From assembly GCF_018143015.1 (NCBI RefSeq), contig NC_054752.1, forward strand, positions 1,736,001-1,800,000: a stretch of 64,000 bases of DNA, read 5' to 3'. Position 1 is the stretch's first letter. Each line of letters starts with the position of its first letter. The stretch is from Lytechinus variegatus (taxonomy: Eukaryota; Echinodermata; Echinoidea; Temnopleuroida; Toxopneustidae). Shown here piece by piece: positions 48,262-61,157 of the stretch. The notes beneath the pieces are model-generated. The model was not told where the DNA came from and ran no database searches. It was given only the letters and a program-made list of their open reading frames with translations. The translations under genes and the position numbers were made by a program.

Positions 48262-49394
48262 ATATATTACCATATATCAACTATACATGTGATCCTTGTT
48301 TGGGGCAGTACCCATCTAAGTTTACTTAACAAAGTATTATTATTACAAAAAAAGCCCTTCGTATTATTTCATTCTCACACCCCCATTCTCACACTGATCC
48401 GCTTTTCCTTGACTACAAAATTTTAAAGGTTCAAGACTTATACCAATTTCAGCTTGGGCAGTTTATGTTTATGTATAAAAACAGTATGGTTCCTTTTGCA
48501 TTTAATCATTTGTTTTCTCAAAATAACAATTTTCATAGGTATCCTACCAGACAAGCCGATAACTTTCATCTGCCTATCTTAAGAACTCGTTTTGCGCAAA
48601 ATACTTTTATTTTCACCGCCCCCAAATTTTGGAATTCACTCCATAAAGATGTTCAACAGGCCCCCTCTATCCACTCCTTTAAGAGAAAACTAAAAATAAT
48701 TATTTTACTGTCTTACCAAAGTAATTAATTAGTTTGTATATTTTTTAGGACTATCGAAGCACACTATTGAGTCACACTCTCGTTGATCCACGTTTGCACT
48801 CTCGGTCTTGCCCCCCCCCCCTTTATCTCTCTCTTTTTCTGACCCTTTCTCTCCACATAATCTGTGTCTGTCTGTCTGTCTCTGTGTGTGTGCATCCATC
48901 TCTCTCTCTCCCCCTCCCTACTTATCTTTGTCCTCTCTCTCCCTCTCGCTCCCCTTTCAGTACTTTATTCCTTCTCTCTTCCCTCTATTCTTTATCATGT
49001 CTTTGTTTTCTTTTTAGTTTTTAGTATCGTCCCGTATCTCTGTCATCTTTTTATCATTTCTCGCTATCACTCACCATCTTGTTATTATTTCCAATATTCT
49101 ATTTTAACTTATTGTATTTACACCTGCGAATGAGCCCCATTTCTCAAATGTTTAATATATTTTCTTAGGGGATCCACGCTCTACAAGCAATGCTTTTTAG
49201 TGGATCCCCTCATTTCCATATCAGATTCTGTTAAAACTATTCTACAAATATTTTGTAACTTGTAATTGATTGTTGATGTGATCATTGTTATCACATTTCA
49301 TTTGTTTTTGTTTATATCTATAATGTATGCTTGATTTGTATTTGCTTGTAATGTTGATAATGGAAATGGAAAATCAAACTTGAACTTGAACTTG
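48262..49394 (+). pseudogene. 3' fragment of a CR1/L2-like non-LTR retrotransposon
   Basis: Its breakpoints are exact because copy A has the uninterrupted gaggaagaaagaagatg. The plus strand encodes LVWGST, then LLLQKKALRII, then YPTRQADNFHLP and FWNSLHKDV, ending at a stop at 48728. This is RT thumb and C-terminal sequence only. A 3' UTR follows with a CT/CTCT-rich stretch (48800-48960) and a (cttgaa)n tail ending at 49394. The ATG at 48465 is internal. The insertion is 5'-truncated and younger than the split of copies A and B. Confidence 0.88.
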
Positions 49395-50397
49395 AAGATG
49401 AAAATAAGAGGAAGGAGACGAGTGAATAAAATACGACCATGCAGGAGAAGACTTTGAAAATGATTTGAAAAAATATATTTCTTGTCACTATATTAAATTT
49501 TCGCTCGCGCTTCGCGTTTGCATAGATCGTTCGATGAGATACATATCTTGCTCAGTAGGCTGATATGTAGCTTAAAATATCAAGTTTTTGAAATATACAA
49601 TGCATATTTCAGCTCGGACATCGATCTTTCATTATTTTGTTTAATTTACGTATTGATTTTGTTGGAGTGCTCTGTAAAACGTCCGTTTTATTACGCAGAT
49701 ATCATGTGCAGCTTGCGCTTGCATGATTTGATTCGCCAAGTAGAATACATATTGTCTTTGTTAATTCCACAAGATTTTTTATATCAATTCTATAACAAAC
49801 TACTTAAAATCCCCCTTTTATGACAGTTTATCAAAAATTTCGTCTCGCGATTTGCGCTCGCATTATTGTTGAAAATCAACTCATAAATCATATTCATGAT
49901 TACAAAAGTGCTTAAAATATCCAGTTTTCAGGCCTTAATGTCAACAAAGCTCACTTACTCATTAGGATTATTACATTAATGAATATGATGATAAAATTTT
50001 CATTAATTCCTAAAAACTAAATTGTCCCCTTTTCAGAAAGGAATATATATCGACAAGTTTCTTATCGCGCTTAAGAAAGGGAATAGGAAGATAGTCATCA
50101 TTTTCATTTGATTACAAAATCTTAGGCCTAGAATGTCAGGTCCTAGGTCAAAATAATTATAAAAATATCAGCTCGCGCTTCGCGCTCGCATCTTTTATCA
50201 AGTGCTATCCACATCTACTTCACAATTTCCCTACACCATGTACACAGTTCTCTAGATATTGCTTAAATTCACCCTTTTCATACAGGAATAGCAAGTATTT
50301 TCCGCTCGAGCTTCGCATTGATTTTTATGATAAAAAATGAAATGTATTCAGAATGCCCAGATTCTGTCTAACTCATAGAGATGTATACTAATTAGGC

Positions 50398-53270
50398 TAG
50401 AGTGCGTGGTCCCCATAGGCGCGCGTACTGTACGTCTGTGATTGCGTGGAGCGGGGTCCGCCATTGCTCGATAGGTCTAGATTTGCAAAAGTACCCGGAT
50501 GTAAACATAGCGTACGTTGTAACACTGAAAAAGGGATGCCGTCTCCAGCCTTTTTTCTTGAAGAAAAGAATCCAACCTCATTACAATCGAAAATATTAAT
50601 GACAAATTGCATCTCAATTAACTATTAATGTGATTACATGGGGATTAGTCTGTGAATTTGGCATTTATACCTGACTTCTCGGGATGAAATTCTCTATTAT
50701 GATTTTTTGCGTTTACCTCTCCTTTTATAGCCTATGCCTATTTTAGATAATGATAGATAACAATATGTATTTATATCAGATAAAAATAAAAATATACAAC
50801 GTACATTAATGGAAAGATTGAAAAATAATTCAAAAGACAGTGAATTAGCCCATCTTCTTTGGATTTCCCGACCTTGAACTGCACCTCCTTTTCCCACATT
50901 TCCTCCATTCACGTCCTTTGATTCCATGTTCTCTTGACCAATTTGTTTAAATTGGATATGATTTTGTAATGTCCATGTAGGCCTACCTGTATGTACCTTG
51001 CTTTTCTTTAATGCACAATGATTTGTATAAGTTAGCGGTTTTGATCTTTGATTACTGTGGCAGGGCATCTCATGGCTTGTTCTTGGTAAGCATGATGTTG
51101 AATCTTAATTGTGCTATTGGTACGACGTGTAGGCCTACGTGATGAATTTTTTTCCATAGGAAACTAATAAATTCCAAAACCTGCCGGCCTATATGGCACT
51201 GAAAATGAAATTTAAAATGTCGAGAATGACTTTTTACTGTTCCAACTCTTTGCTTTTTAATTTGCTTCACTTTAAGTTACTATTTTTTTTAATTCGCTGT
51301 TTAGGGGGTGCATGGGTGTAATTAAAGTGACATAAGCACCCAAGCAAATTCAATTAAACATACTGATCAAAACAAAAATACAGGGGGCGCATTCGGACAC
51401 CTCAGGCCCTGAAGTGAAAATGAACATTTACTGTCCCACCAATTCCAAAACCATTCCGCGCCCCCATATAAAATGATATAATAATTTTGTTCATCCATGT
51501 AAATAACAAACCTGAATAATCAAACTCAGGTCCACAGACTAGCAATTGAAATCAAAAGAAGAAAAACAGGAAATCAAATTCAGTATATTTGTATATACTT
51601 TAAAAATAACAAATAAAACTGAATATGCAAAATGCGTATTTATCTGTTTAGTGTACGTTTTGGAAATCTTTGCCATAAAGTTAATATTCAAGCGACACAG
51701 ACACAGTTAATTAACACAATCATTTCAAGAAAGGAATATACAGCTGAGATCATAAATTAGGATGATCACTCAACAGCGGACAATTTGTAAAATGGTATTC
51801 CAAGTATTTGTCAGTTTTCTTGTCAATATAATTCTTTAATGTGTTTAGTTTTGTATTTACAATTTTGCAACCGCTTTGATATGATAAGTTCATTAAGTTT
51901 GCAATTATCTCTTTCATGTCTGACATTGTTATCAATTGGTTTTATACACTCAGTTTTAGTAATAATATTCTTTAATTGTAGTAAAAATACACATTATAAT
52001 ATCCTCCTGAACCGCCCCTTTTCTTCCCCTATACTTCTCCTTTTTATTCTTCCTCTCCTTATATTACTAGTATTCTGTCCTTGATTTGTTCATATAATAT
52101 TGGTCCATTGGAATCATTATAGGATCACAAACACCAGCGATATATCAACAGAATGTTTCAGCTGGTTTGCCTATCAGCATAGTATTTCAGCCGGGTTGAA
52201 TCAAGTCCGACTTTCCAGAAAATCAAAGTGAATTGTTTTATGTTGCACATTGTAATTTGTTTACTCTCTGAAATTTTGAAATGTTTGCAAGTCAATAATA
52301 CACTGTAAACATCCTACCCCCCCCCCCCCCATTTAGGCCTCCTGTACATTGCAAAATAATATTGTACGACTGAGTGCACGCATTTGATATGCAAATTTTG
52401 CTGTCAACGAACTTTTCTACATTGATCGCATGTAAGAAAGTAATTAATATGATTGATGGTTGCCTACATTGGAAATCTTCATCATCAATTAACTGACCAA
52501 TGCGTAAATCATTTTCAAATGTTATAAATAAAAAGTAATTTTATGATACTCACGAGTTATTGTGATGTTGGTTACATCGACGTTTAAGCCCACGGGGAAA
52601 AGGGAGTTCGGCCCTATTCTAAATTTCTATATATGATTTCTATATGTGTAGACATATATAGAAACCAAATTATAAAAATTTTCAAGTGAAGAAATAAATT
52701 GTCAGCAATCAGCATCATAGTAATTAGGAAATTATACTTGAAAAAATACAGTCGTGTTTTTCGCGTCTCAGATGCACCAGACACTGTGATAGGGCCATTT
52801 TTGACGTACTTGAATACCAAATTATATTAAAACATATTAAATTCATTAATCAGGAGATAGAACAATATGCCTAGGCCTACATGCTATTTTCAAAATTCAT
52901 CACTTCCAAATCATATGAAAATAGAAGTCATATCATTATATCGAAATGTTATGACCCAAGCAAAAATTATTGGGGATGTAGCCTATTGATCGTTGGCATA
53001 TAGTATGTGCTATAGTGGGCCTATATAGGCATGCCTGTCTTCAGTTTTGTTCGAATTTTGGTTCATTTGAACTTTAATCTAGTGCAATATTTACAATTTT
53101 GCTTTTCTATTTGCTTTCGCTCTCATATGTCATCATTTTGTTCCGGTTTTATGCTCATCCATGTACTTGCCCCATAGGTACTGTACGCGCATGGCAGGCT
53201 GCGAAGACCTATCGAGTAATGGCGGCCGGTCTCCGCGTAATCACAGCGATTTGACGAAGTACGCCCTCTA
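50398..53270. mobile_element. 2.87-kb inverted-repeat element, unclassified
   Basis: Copy A has the empty site attaggcgttatt (near 1130). In B the insert begins TAGAGTGCG and ends CGCCCTCTA. The inner parts also pair: ctgtgattgcgtggagcgg and cgccattgctcgataggtc near the left end match inverted sequence near 53205-53255. GC is duplicated at 50396-50397 and 53271-53272. No transposase was seen; the longest frame (50697-51068, minus) has no motif. A 2-bp duplication rules out typical hAT and piggyBac. Confidence 0.7.
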
Positions 53271-53823
53271 GCGTTATTAAGTATATATCTCTATGGTCTA
53301 ACTCTAAAACACGCGCAAACATGTTTATTGAGATACGCAGCTTGATCTTTACTCAAAACGTGCTAAGCTTATCCAGTTTCAGATCAGAATATCTACAATT
53401 TTCCGCTCGCGATTTACGCTCGCATTATTAATAAGGGAAGATACCAAATTACCCCTTTTTCATGATTTACAAGAACATGAATAGAGTGTCCCATTTTTAG
53501 GTCTGAAATCTCATTTTTTTCCCCGCTCGCGCATTGCGCTCACATCAATAATTGTTTGGTTGCATGCCTACATCGTTAATGATTGCAAAAAGTGCTTAGA
53601 ATGTATTTTTTTGGGGGGGGGGGTCGGAATGTCAAAAAAAAATCAGCTCACGCTTTGCGCTGGCATTATTTTATAGTTGAAATATGTATCGTAATAATTG
53701 CTAAGTGCAAAACGTCCCTAACAGGTCCCTTTCCAATAAAGCCAGAACCAATAATCAAATATGGGTGAAAAAAATCGCCCCCCTCCCCTTATTGGCGGGA
53801 GCTGGATCCGCCCTTGCGAGGCT

Positions 53824-54625
53824 ACGGTGGGAAAGACTAGAGTCAAATTCTACTCAAATTGATATTAAAGCACCCCCCCCCCCTCCTTAAATCACCAGAC
53901 AACGTCAGGCGTGCAACTATATACATTTAACTTACCCCCCCCCCCTCGACCTGGTTCCTGGCTATACGCCAATGTGTCCGCCGTCTTTACCTGCCTATAC
54001 ATCTCTTATCTCTTAACATATCCTGTCTTCTGACATTGTTGACCCGGAGACAAAAGGCATTAAAATAAAAGACACATCAAAACGATCATTACAATAATAT
54101 TGGAGTCAGTTTCATCATTGAGGTCTAACAGATTGGTTTGCATCTGAGTTCTTTTACTCCTTAGTTACTGCAGCGAGTTAGGTATGTATTACTACTTTTT
54201 TTTATTTGTAAATAATTTGAAGGAGTTGTGTTTTTTATGTAATATCAAATGTACCTATCCCGTTGAGTGCAAATTCTCTTTTTTGTGTATTATTTGATTT
54301 TTGGTTAATTCGGTTTCCTCTTTTTTTTTATTTGGAGTGGTAGAGGGATAGCTTTGTACATGGCATGCTATTTTTGCTGGTTTTCTATTCATCTCTATTC
54401 TTCAAAAAAGTTCATGTCCCAAAGGCCAACTAGAATTTCGAGGATTTTTTTTGTTTTGTTCAATTACGTATTAGCACCACATGTGTTGTCGGCTATTACA
54501 CTTACTGTGTACTACAATTCAAACATTTGCGGGCGTCGTAAAACCAACACAAGTGTTAGTTTTGAAATAACACCCGTGCATGTAAAAATATAATAAGCTT
54601 GCAGATTCATATTTTCGTTTTTTCC
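53824..54625. other. Non-coding spacer of copy B with empty foldback site
   Basis: Equivalent of 1676-2355 plus 6983-7104 of copy A. The join cacttactgtg at 54500-54510 is the uninterrupted target of the 4.6-kb foldback element. The frame at 54354-54593 has no motif. Confidence 0.6.
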
Positions 54626-55450
54626 TAGGGCCTTTTCACACGTGAGTCTTGAATCATCATTATAATGATGATTGCAATTTTGTTTAGAATCATCGAACCT
54701 TTCACACGGAAAATTCTTATCGTAACTTGAGTGAAACTAAAATGTCAAGTCCACCTCAGAAAAATTTTGATCTTAATCAATAGAAAAAAATCAGACAAGC
54801 ACAATGTTGAAAATTTCATCAAAATCGGATGTAAAATAAGAAAGTTGTGACATTTCAAAGTTTCACTTATTTTTAGCAAAATAGTTATATGAACGAGCCA
54901 GTTACATCCAAATGAGAGAGTCGATGGTGTAACTTACTATTTCTTTTGTTTTTTATTGTTTGAATTATACAATATTTTCAATTTTTGCAAATTCGACGAT
55001 TAGGACCTCCTTGCCTGAAGCACAAAATATTAAAATAATGGAATTCCACGTGTTCAGGGAGGAATGAAACTTCATTTCACATGACAATGACGAGAAAATG
55101 AAAATATTCCATATTATATTTCATTTAACAAAATACAAAAGAAATAGTGAGTGGATGATGTTTTGTGAAATTAAGCAAAATTTTAAAATAGCATATCTTT
55201 CTTATTTTACATCCGATTTCGATGGAATTTTTAATGTTGTGTTTGTTGGATTTTTCTCTTTTTATTTAAATCAACTTTGTGTTGGGATGGACTTGTCCTT
55301 TAAATGGAATTCACCTCCAGATTAGAATTCGAATTCATTATTGTGCTAGGCGTTCGTCATTCTAGTTTGGTTTCACACGTGCTAAAAATTGGTAATTTGC
55401 CTCATTTTACACTGGATTATGATTTTGATTACCGTGTGAAAGGGCGGTTA
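54626..55450. mobile_element. Nested MITE pair, copy B
   Basis: Counterpart of 7105-7920, with the inner long-inverted-repeat MITE at about 54742-55305. The same order and junctions as copy A show that the nesting predates the divergence of the copies. Confidence 0.65.
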
Positions 55451-55673
55451 AGTGGCCACATAATTTGCGTTTATACCTGACCACAAATAATTATATGACC
55501 TTGACCATATCATTTTTTTAATCAAAATGTAAATTGCAGTCTTTTAGGCCTACATGATTATATTTCAGCTTATTATGTTTCTAATTGCAGACTGAAATTA
55601 TGGTATTTTCTCATTCTTAGTGGAAATGCAAACCTGAAATTCTAAAAAAGTAATGTAATATTAATGTTAATAA

Positions 55674-55953
55674 CAGTCAGTTCTTGTATAGCGCATAATT
55701 AACACATTATTAATAACGTCTCTATGCGCTTCCAAAGGACGTGGATATTACCCTGGCTGTAGCTCAAGCAGCCTTTCCAGCACTCGGCATTTCAAGGAAT
55801 AAATTCCTGCCAGGTGTACCCATTCACCTCACCTGGGTCGAGTGCAGCACAATGTTAATTTAATGCTAAAGGAAACTACGCCATGGCTGGGATTTGAACC
55901 CACGATCCTCTGTTTCAAAGTCCGGAGACTAATCCTCTGGGTCATAACGCTCC
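55674..55953 (-). repeat. tRNA-derived SINE, copy B
   Basis: Counterpart of 8148-8426, with a small deletion near 55855 (acaatgttaatt...) relative to A. Confidence 0.75.
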
Positions 55954-56324
55954 ATATCAAAACAATGAGACATACAAATATCTGATAAATCGAAGTGACG
56001 CCACATGGACGGCCTAGGTTCAGAATCCTACTGCTTGACTAATTTTCAGCAATTTAATAAGAGAATTAACTGGGTGATTTATAGACAAAAAAGTAACTTT
56101 TAAAATTATTTTCTGAATATTATTTCGAAATCTATCACAGGATAAGATTGTAATTTTAAAGAGGTCAAATGTTTACTACAAATGTTTACTAGCTCATTTC
56201 GCTCTCTCAGGGTTTTTACGAAATTTTGCTACTGGATATCCGATTCAAACATTTTGATAGGTACGTGATGTAAGAGGACCTAATTGTGATGACAATACTG
56301 TACTGGCTGAGAGCTAACCATTGC

Positions 56325-56470
56325 TTAGCATCAATGCTCTGGCTTAGCATCAATGCTAAGCCAGAGCATCAATGCTAAGCCAGAGCATTGATGCTAAGCC
56401 AGAGCATTGCTTAGCATCAATGCTCTGGCTTAGCATCAATGCTCCGGCATAGCCGCTATGCGTCAATGCT
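56325..56470. repeat. Palindromic expansion of a 20-bp motif, copy B only
   Basis: Where copy A has a single attgcttaccgtcaatgctctgg (near 8783), copy B has about seven alternating direct and inverted copies of gcttagcatcaatgctctg. They include a perfect palindrome centred near 56355 and others near 56380 and 56410. The 90-codon frame starting at 56439 is not a gene. Confidence 0.9.
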
Positions 56471-57404
56471 CACCCTCCCCTCCCAACTCCATTTAACACC
56501 TTCCACTGGCGTGCGGATGGGGGGGACAATTACCCCCAAAATCATGACTAAGGAAATAGAGAAAAAGAAAGAAGAAAAAAAAACAAATAACAGGAAAGTG
56601 GCGAAATATACTAATTTTTTAAACACTTACCTGTCTTATGAAATTATCATTTTTTATATCGAAAGTGTAAAAAAAATTACGCTGTCGGTTTATCCATTTG
56701 CAGCTTTTTAGAAATTCCCCATATTCCATGTATGGTCCCCCATTTTTTTTGGGGGGCTGATTTCGCCAACGAACCGACAATTCTTTGTCTCTCTCTGTGA
56801 TCACTTAAAACACCCGGGTCATCCAGCAAAGAAACCCAATAAAGGTGATATCATGATCTATATCAAATCCTTTTACAAGTCCCGGAATTTCCTTGTCTGG
56901 AAGTTTTGTATTTTATCAAATAGGTCAGATAACAGAAGAAAAGGGAAGGAATCGAGTGAATAATACGATACCATTTCCTGCCAATGTGTATTTTGGGGGT
57001 TGTTTGGACCTTTTCCCATTTTCATAAAATAATATTTGCCCATTTTATATCTTTGACCTGTGACTTTTGAAATTGTTTTCCCCTTTTTTTTGAGGGGGGT
57101 ATTTTTTCTCCCCCTTTGTTTTCTTCAAAAATTGATTTAGTTTTAATAACTTAACCATCGTTTTTCTAGATCTATCATGCGTTTGGGATAAGTTTTCATT
57201 TATATTTTTTTAAATCAGTAACAGATAACTTATTGGAATCAAGTTTTACTGACGACAATAAGAAAGGCTTTGGCTTCAAGTTAACAAATCAAACAAGTAC
57301 TCCAGGCTGGGTTAACGACAATGTTTTCGAGAATTCTGACTGGACCAACGTTTAATGAGAAAACGTGTTGAGAATGACACTGACGATGGTCATGATAGAA
57401 GCAG

Positions 57405-60400
57405 TGGTGTACCGTGGGTCACGGCATTGGGGGGCACCAGCAAAATTTTTGAGTCATTCGCGCGCTCAGTATAGCAAGGTATACTGACCTAATATATTGA
57501 ATTGAATTGAATTTATTTTCATACTTCACAAGATAACAAAATAATAACATAATACAAGAAATACATTTGGTTACATAGAAAAATACAAAGATAATGGCAG
57601 TAAATAAAGTGAAATATGAACGAACCTGCATGAAAAGCAGAGCTTGTAGTGTCTGCAGGTTCCTTAAAGTAATTATGAAGTTCGTAAGGAGATCGGACAC
57701 TAAAGAATAATTAGACTACAAAGGAAAAGCCAAACATTAGCACAAAATCAAGGGGTAAAGAATTAGAGGAAAAGTGAACAATGTGAAATATAGGAGGGGG
57801 ATGAGCGAAGAATAAAAAAAAATAAATAAAAAACTATACCACATTATACCTTTAAAAAGGTACAAATCAAATATATTACATATATTCAGCCAGTGCGTCT
57901 TAACGGTGTCCATAACTGGACAAAAGAAATGATTTCAGTTTACATTTAAACATACTTAGAGATAAACAGCTAGTTATTTCGCTTGGAAGATTATTCCAAA
58001 GCCTTGGTCCTTCGAATACAATTGTTCTTTGAGCAAATAACGTACGAGTACGTGGAAGGTGAAATGAGTCCCTTTGGCGGGTAGGGTAAGAATGGATAAG
58101 GTTGTTTCTTTGAAACAAGGAAGAAAAAATTTCCGGTAAATCATCTTTTGAGAGTTGAAACATGAATGTACCCAAATGAAATTCGTAAAGATCATGAATT
58201 TTCAGGATTTTATTTTTCATAAATAATGGATTTGTGTGTGCATAAAAGTCAGATTGGTTAATTACCCTAATTGCCCGCTTTTGTAGTTTGAATAACATTT
58301 CTAATACAGTCTTGTTTGTATTACCCCAAGCCAATATACCATAATTTAATCGTGATGAAATGAGAGTCATATATAAGTTTAATAGTATATAATCAGGGAA
58401 AAAGATTACAAAAGTGACAACTTGTTAGCTCTAATCCAAGACTGAACTGATAGAAGTTCTGTATTCAAAGTATTAAGTAGCGTATGTGGGTCACGATGAG
58501 ACAGAAAAAGATTAGAATCATCAGCAAACAAAATAAATGACAAAATATTGGAAGAATTCTTAAAATCATTAATGTAAAGAATAAAAAGTAAGGGACCAAG
58601 GAGTGATCCTTGTGGTACTCCGCAAGATATTGATTTCAAACTAGAATTTATACCTGTATAAGAAACAAATTGTTTACGAGAACTGAGGTAGCTCCTGAAC
58701 CAGTCCAAGGCCTTCCCACGAATACCATAATGTGATAATTTATATAACAATATATCATGATTGATCGTGTCGAAGGCCTTGGAAAGGTCCAGGAATATAC
58801 CAACAGTATGTAATGACTTATCGACAGCACATGCCACCTTGTCAATAAAAGAAAGTAAGGCATGAACGGTTGAATGTTTTTTTTCCTGAAACCAAACTGA
58901 GAGTCACTTAATATTTGACAGTCAGTTAAAAATTTGATTAAGCGTGAGTATACTATCTTTTCTAATAACTTTGAAAGGGAAGTGAGAAGTGAAATTGGAC
59001 GATAATTGCAAACTTCTCGTTTATCATCTTTTTAAAAACAGGTATAACTTTTGCTACTTTCATATTGCAAGGAACAACTCCATTTACTGATGATAGATTA
59101 AAAATATATGTCAAAGGTGAGAGTATTTCATTAATTACCCTTTTCAAAAGAAAATTTGTTATTCCATCACCACCAGGACTCTTATTGCATTTTAAATTAT
59201 TTACAATATCTTTAACTTCGTATTCGACTATAGGGGTAAGGAAAATAGATTGCGGATTAGGATTCATTAAAAACGATGTAAATTCTCTATCAGATTCAGG
59301 GATATTCCCTGAGAGATTAGTACCAATGTGAACAAAGTAATCGTTGTACAACTCGGCTATTTCAGTAGGATCTTCAATAATTCTCCCGTTGTGTGAAATT
59401 TCTTTTGTTGGTTCGGACTTTTTGTTTGATCGTAGGACCTTGTTTATCACCCTCCACGTACTCGAAATATCGTTCTTGTACTTGTTGAATTGATCAGAAA
59501 AATACATTTTTTTGGCGAGACGTAGGGAAGTTGTCAGTAGATTACGATATCGAATATATTTCCTTTTTATAAGTTTATCATTACCAGGCTGTTTCTTGTA
59601 TTTGCAAAATAAATTGTTTTTACGGTTGATAGACTTAAGGAGAGATTGAGAGATCCAGGGGAGTCTAGGTGTCTTTTTATATGTGGAGCGGGAAAACTTC
59701 TTAAGGGGGATATAGACATTTTAAGGACAGTGCCACTAAACGAATATGTATCTCACTTATCATATTATGCGAGCGTGAAGCGCGAGCTGGTCTTATAATA
59801 TTCAGACCTAAAAGGGACATGATAAGCAATTTTTAAAATCACAATATATGTCTTTGTCTCGCTAAACAAACAATGCGAGCACGAAGCGCGAGCTGAAATT
59901 TTTGTATATACTGACCACAAACAGGGACATTTTAATGACTATATTTTAGGAATCTGTTTGGAGTATACACATCTCACCATAGTCATATAATGCGAGTGTC
60001 AAGCGTTTGTTAATTTTGTTAGAATTACTTCTAAATACATGAAGCACTAGTAGTACACATATCTCGCCATAGTCATTTAATAAGAATGCCAAGCGCATCC
60101 TGATTTTGTTGAAATTACATCTCTACACATGAAGCACTTTTTGTAGTAATTGTAATCATGATTATCATACGCATCTCACTCATCAAATATTTCGAGCGCG
60201 AAGCGCGAGCTGAAGATTAAGGAAATTCAGACATGAGAAGGGGCATTTTTAGGCTTGTTTGTAGGAATTCACGAAGATCATACGTATTTCTCTAACCAAA
60301 TGATGCGAGCGCGAAGTGCAAGCTGAAAATTTTCTATATTCATATCAGAAAAGGGGACATTTTAAGGACTGATTTTAGGATTTCATCAAGAGCAGGCATA

Positions 60401-60485
60401 TCTTACCAATCCACAAATGCGAACGTAAGCACGGACAGGAAATGTTTTAAATGAAGACCTTAAAATGGGGCAATCACTTGCTCAT
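57405..60485 (-). mobile_element. hAT-like element (family of 43443-44585), reverse orientation, split by CR1/L2
   Basis: It begins gtggtgtaccgtgggtcacgg (near 57406), is interrupted by the retrotransposon at about 57490-59712, and then continues. CpG motifs on the minus strand lie near 59767, 59875, 60194 and 60303. It follows the reverse of 43443-44585 unit by unit up to about 60485. The far CAGTGGCGTA end is not found, so it is truncated there. Confidence 0.75.
57490..59712 (-). pseudogene. 5'-truncated CR1/L2-like reverse transcriptase (copy B)
   Basis: Counterpart of 9836-12232. The linker and RT start are at 59507-58962. The palm continues through the copy A break without a frame change (58837-58406, with the FADDSNLF box). 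The thumb and C-terminal domain are at 58370-57900. It carries its own damage: about 210 bp missing near 58405, two extra T near 58880, and one T fewer near 59032. The endonuclease is absent. Both copies are dead, but by different mutations. Confidence 0.85.
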
Positions 60486-60489
60486 GACT

Positions 60490-60745
60490 TCGCGCTTTGA
60501 AAGAAACCAGATCAATCATTTATATTAATTTAAAGCGTACATTCTATTATTTTGTAATATACACAATTCTATCTGCATTCGTATTCATTCTCTACATGTT
60601 ATACATTTGTTCACAATGCTCTGGTTCCGAAGTCACACCTTTCTGTGTTGTCTTATATTAGTACTGTTGGAAGCCAGAACATAGTGAATCACCTCGATCA
60701 ATGATGGAGTATTTCATCAAAATTTCTGTCCGACATGTTTTCAGG
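60490..60745. other. Short unique spacer
   Basis: AT-rich; nothing recognised. It could hold part of the GPCR promoter or 5' exon, without visible evidence. Confidence 0.3.
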
Positions 60746-60747
60746 GG

Positions 60748-60900
60748 CCCGCAACTTGCAACTGTTGTAACTTTGCCATTATGGCAACTACCATGGTAAC
60801 CTTGATTCTGATTGGCTGCTGAGCCCTATTGCCATGGTAGTTGCCATTATGGCAAAGTTACAACAGTTAATTGCAAGTCCTTTATGAAACAGGCCCCAGA
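60748..60900. mobile_element. Palindromic MITE about 260 bp upstream of the GPCR start
   Basis: acttgcaactgttgtaac...tgccattatggcaactaccatgg at about 60758-60802 is repeated inverted at about 60832-60880, around a centre rich in attctgattggctgctg. The outer ends carry ggggcc and ggcccc. The 77-codon frame starting at 60812 is not a gene. Confidence 0.7.
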
Positions 60901-61111
60901 TCTGACAACTTCCATTGATTTGCTTGCATTGTTGCCATGGAAACTATCGGATAAAACAAGACTTGTCCTATACAACGCCCAACATGTACCTTCCATGAAA
61001 TGCTCCCCGGATTGTCGTACGGACTGCCGTAAAGATCGGGCTTGATCAAGGTGATCAGATCGAATCGAGCTTATTATGCTGGTAGTGATCGACATTCATT
61101 GCTTCATAATG

Positions 61112-61140
61112 TCTCTCTTTTTCTTATCATCCTCTTCCAG
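61112..61140 (+). other. Likely 5'UTR splice acceptor of the GPCR gene
   Basis: A polypyrimidine stretch, tctctctttttcttatcatcc, ends in tcttccag at 61140, only 17 nt before the ATG. This suggests a non-coding first exon further upstream. Confidence 0.6.
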
Positions 61141-61157
61141 ATAAGAAAAGACAAAGA

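Larger units (their letters stand above)
48158..53823. mobile_element. hAT-like element of copy B, interrupted twice
   Basis: Matches 1-1675. aggcggatcc near 48168 and the inverted ggatccgccc near 53805 are its ends. CpG motifs occur near 49501, 49853, 50169, 50303, 53402, 53524 and 53644. It is split by a retrotransposon fragment and by the 2.87-kb element. Confidence 0.6.
48158..59821. repeat. Large direct duplication, copy B
   Basis: Homologous to 1-12340 from gggagggcataggcggatcc through the CR1/L2-like element to gacctaaaagggacatg. It contains insertions absent from A at 48262-49394 and 50398-53270 and an expansion at about 56325-56470. It lacks the foldback element (empty site 54502-54504) and has lost about 0.2 kb of the reverse transcriptase near 58405. 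Confidence 0.9.

Noticed and set aside
50446..50628. THAP-like zinc-finger exon (PGCKHSVRCN) in the 2.87-kb element
   Set aside because: Only two cysteines in a short frame; the rest of the domain is missing, so the resemblance is probably chance.
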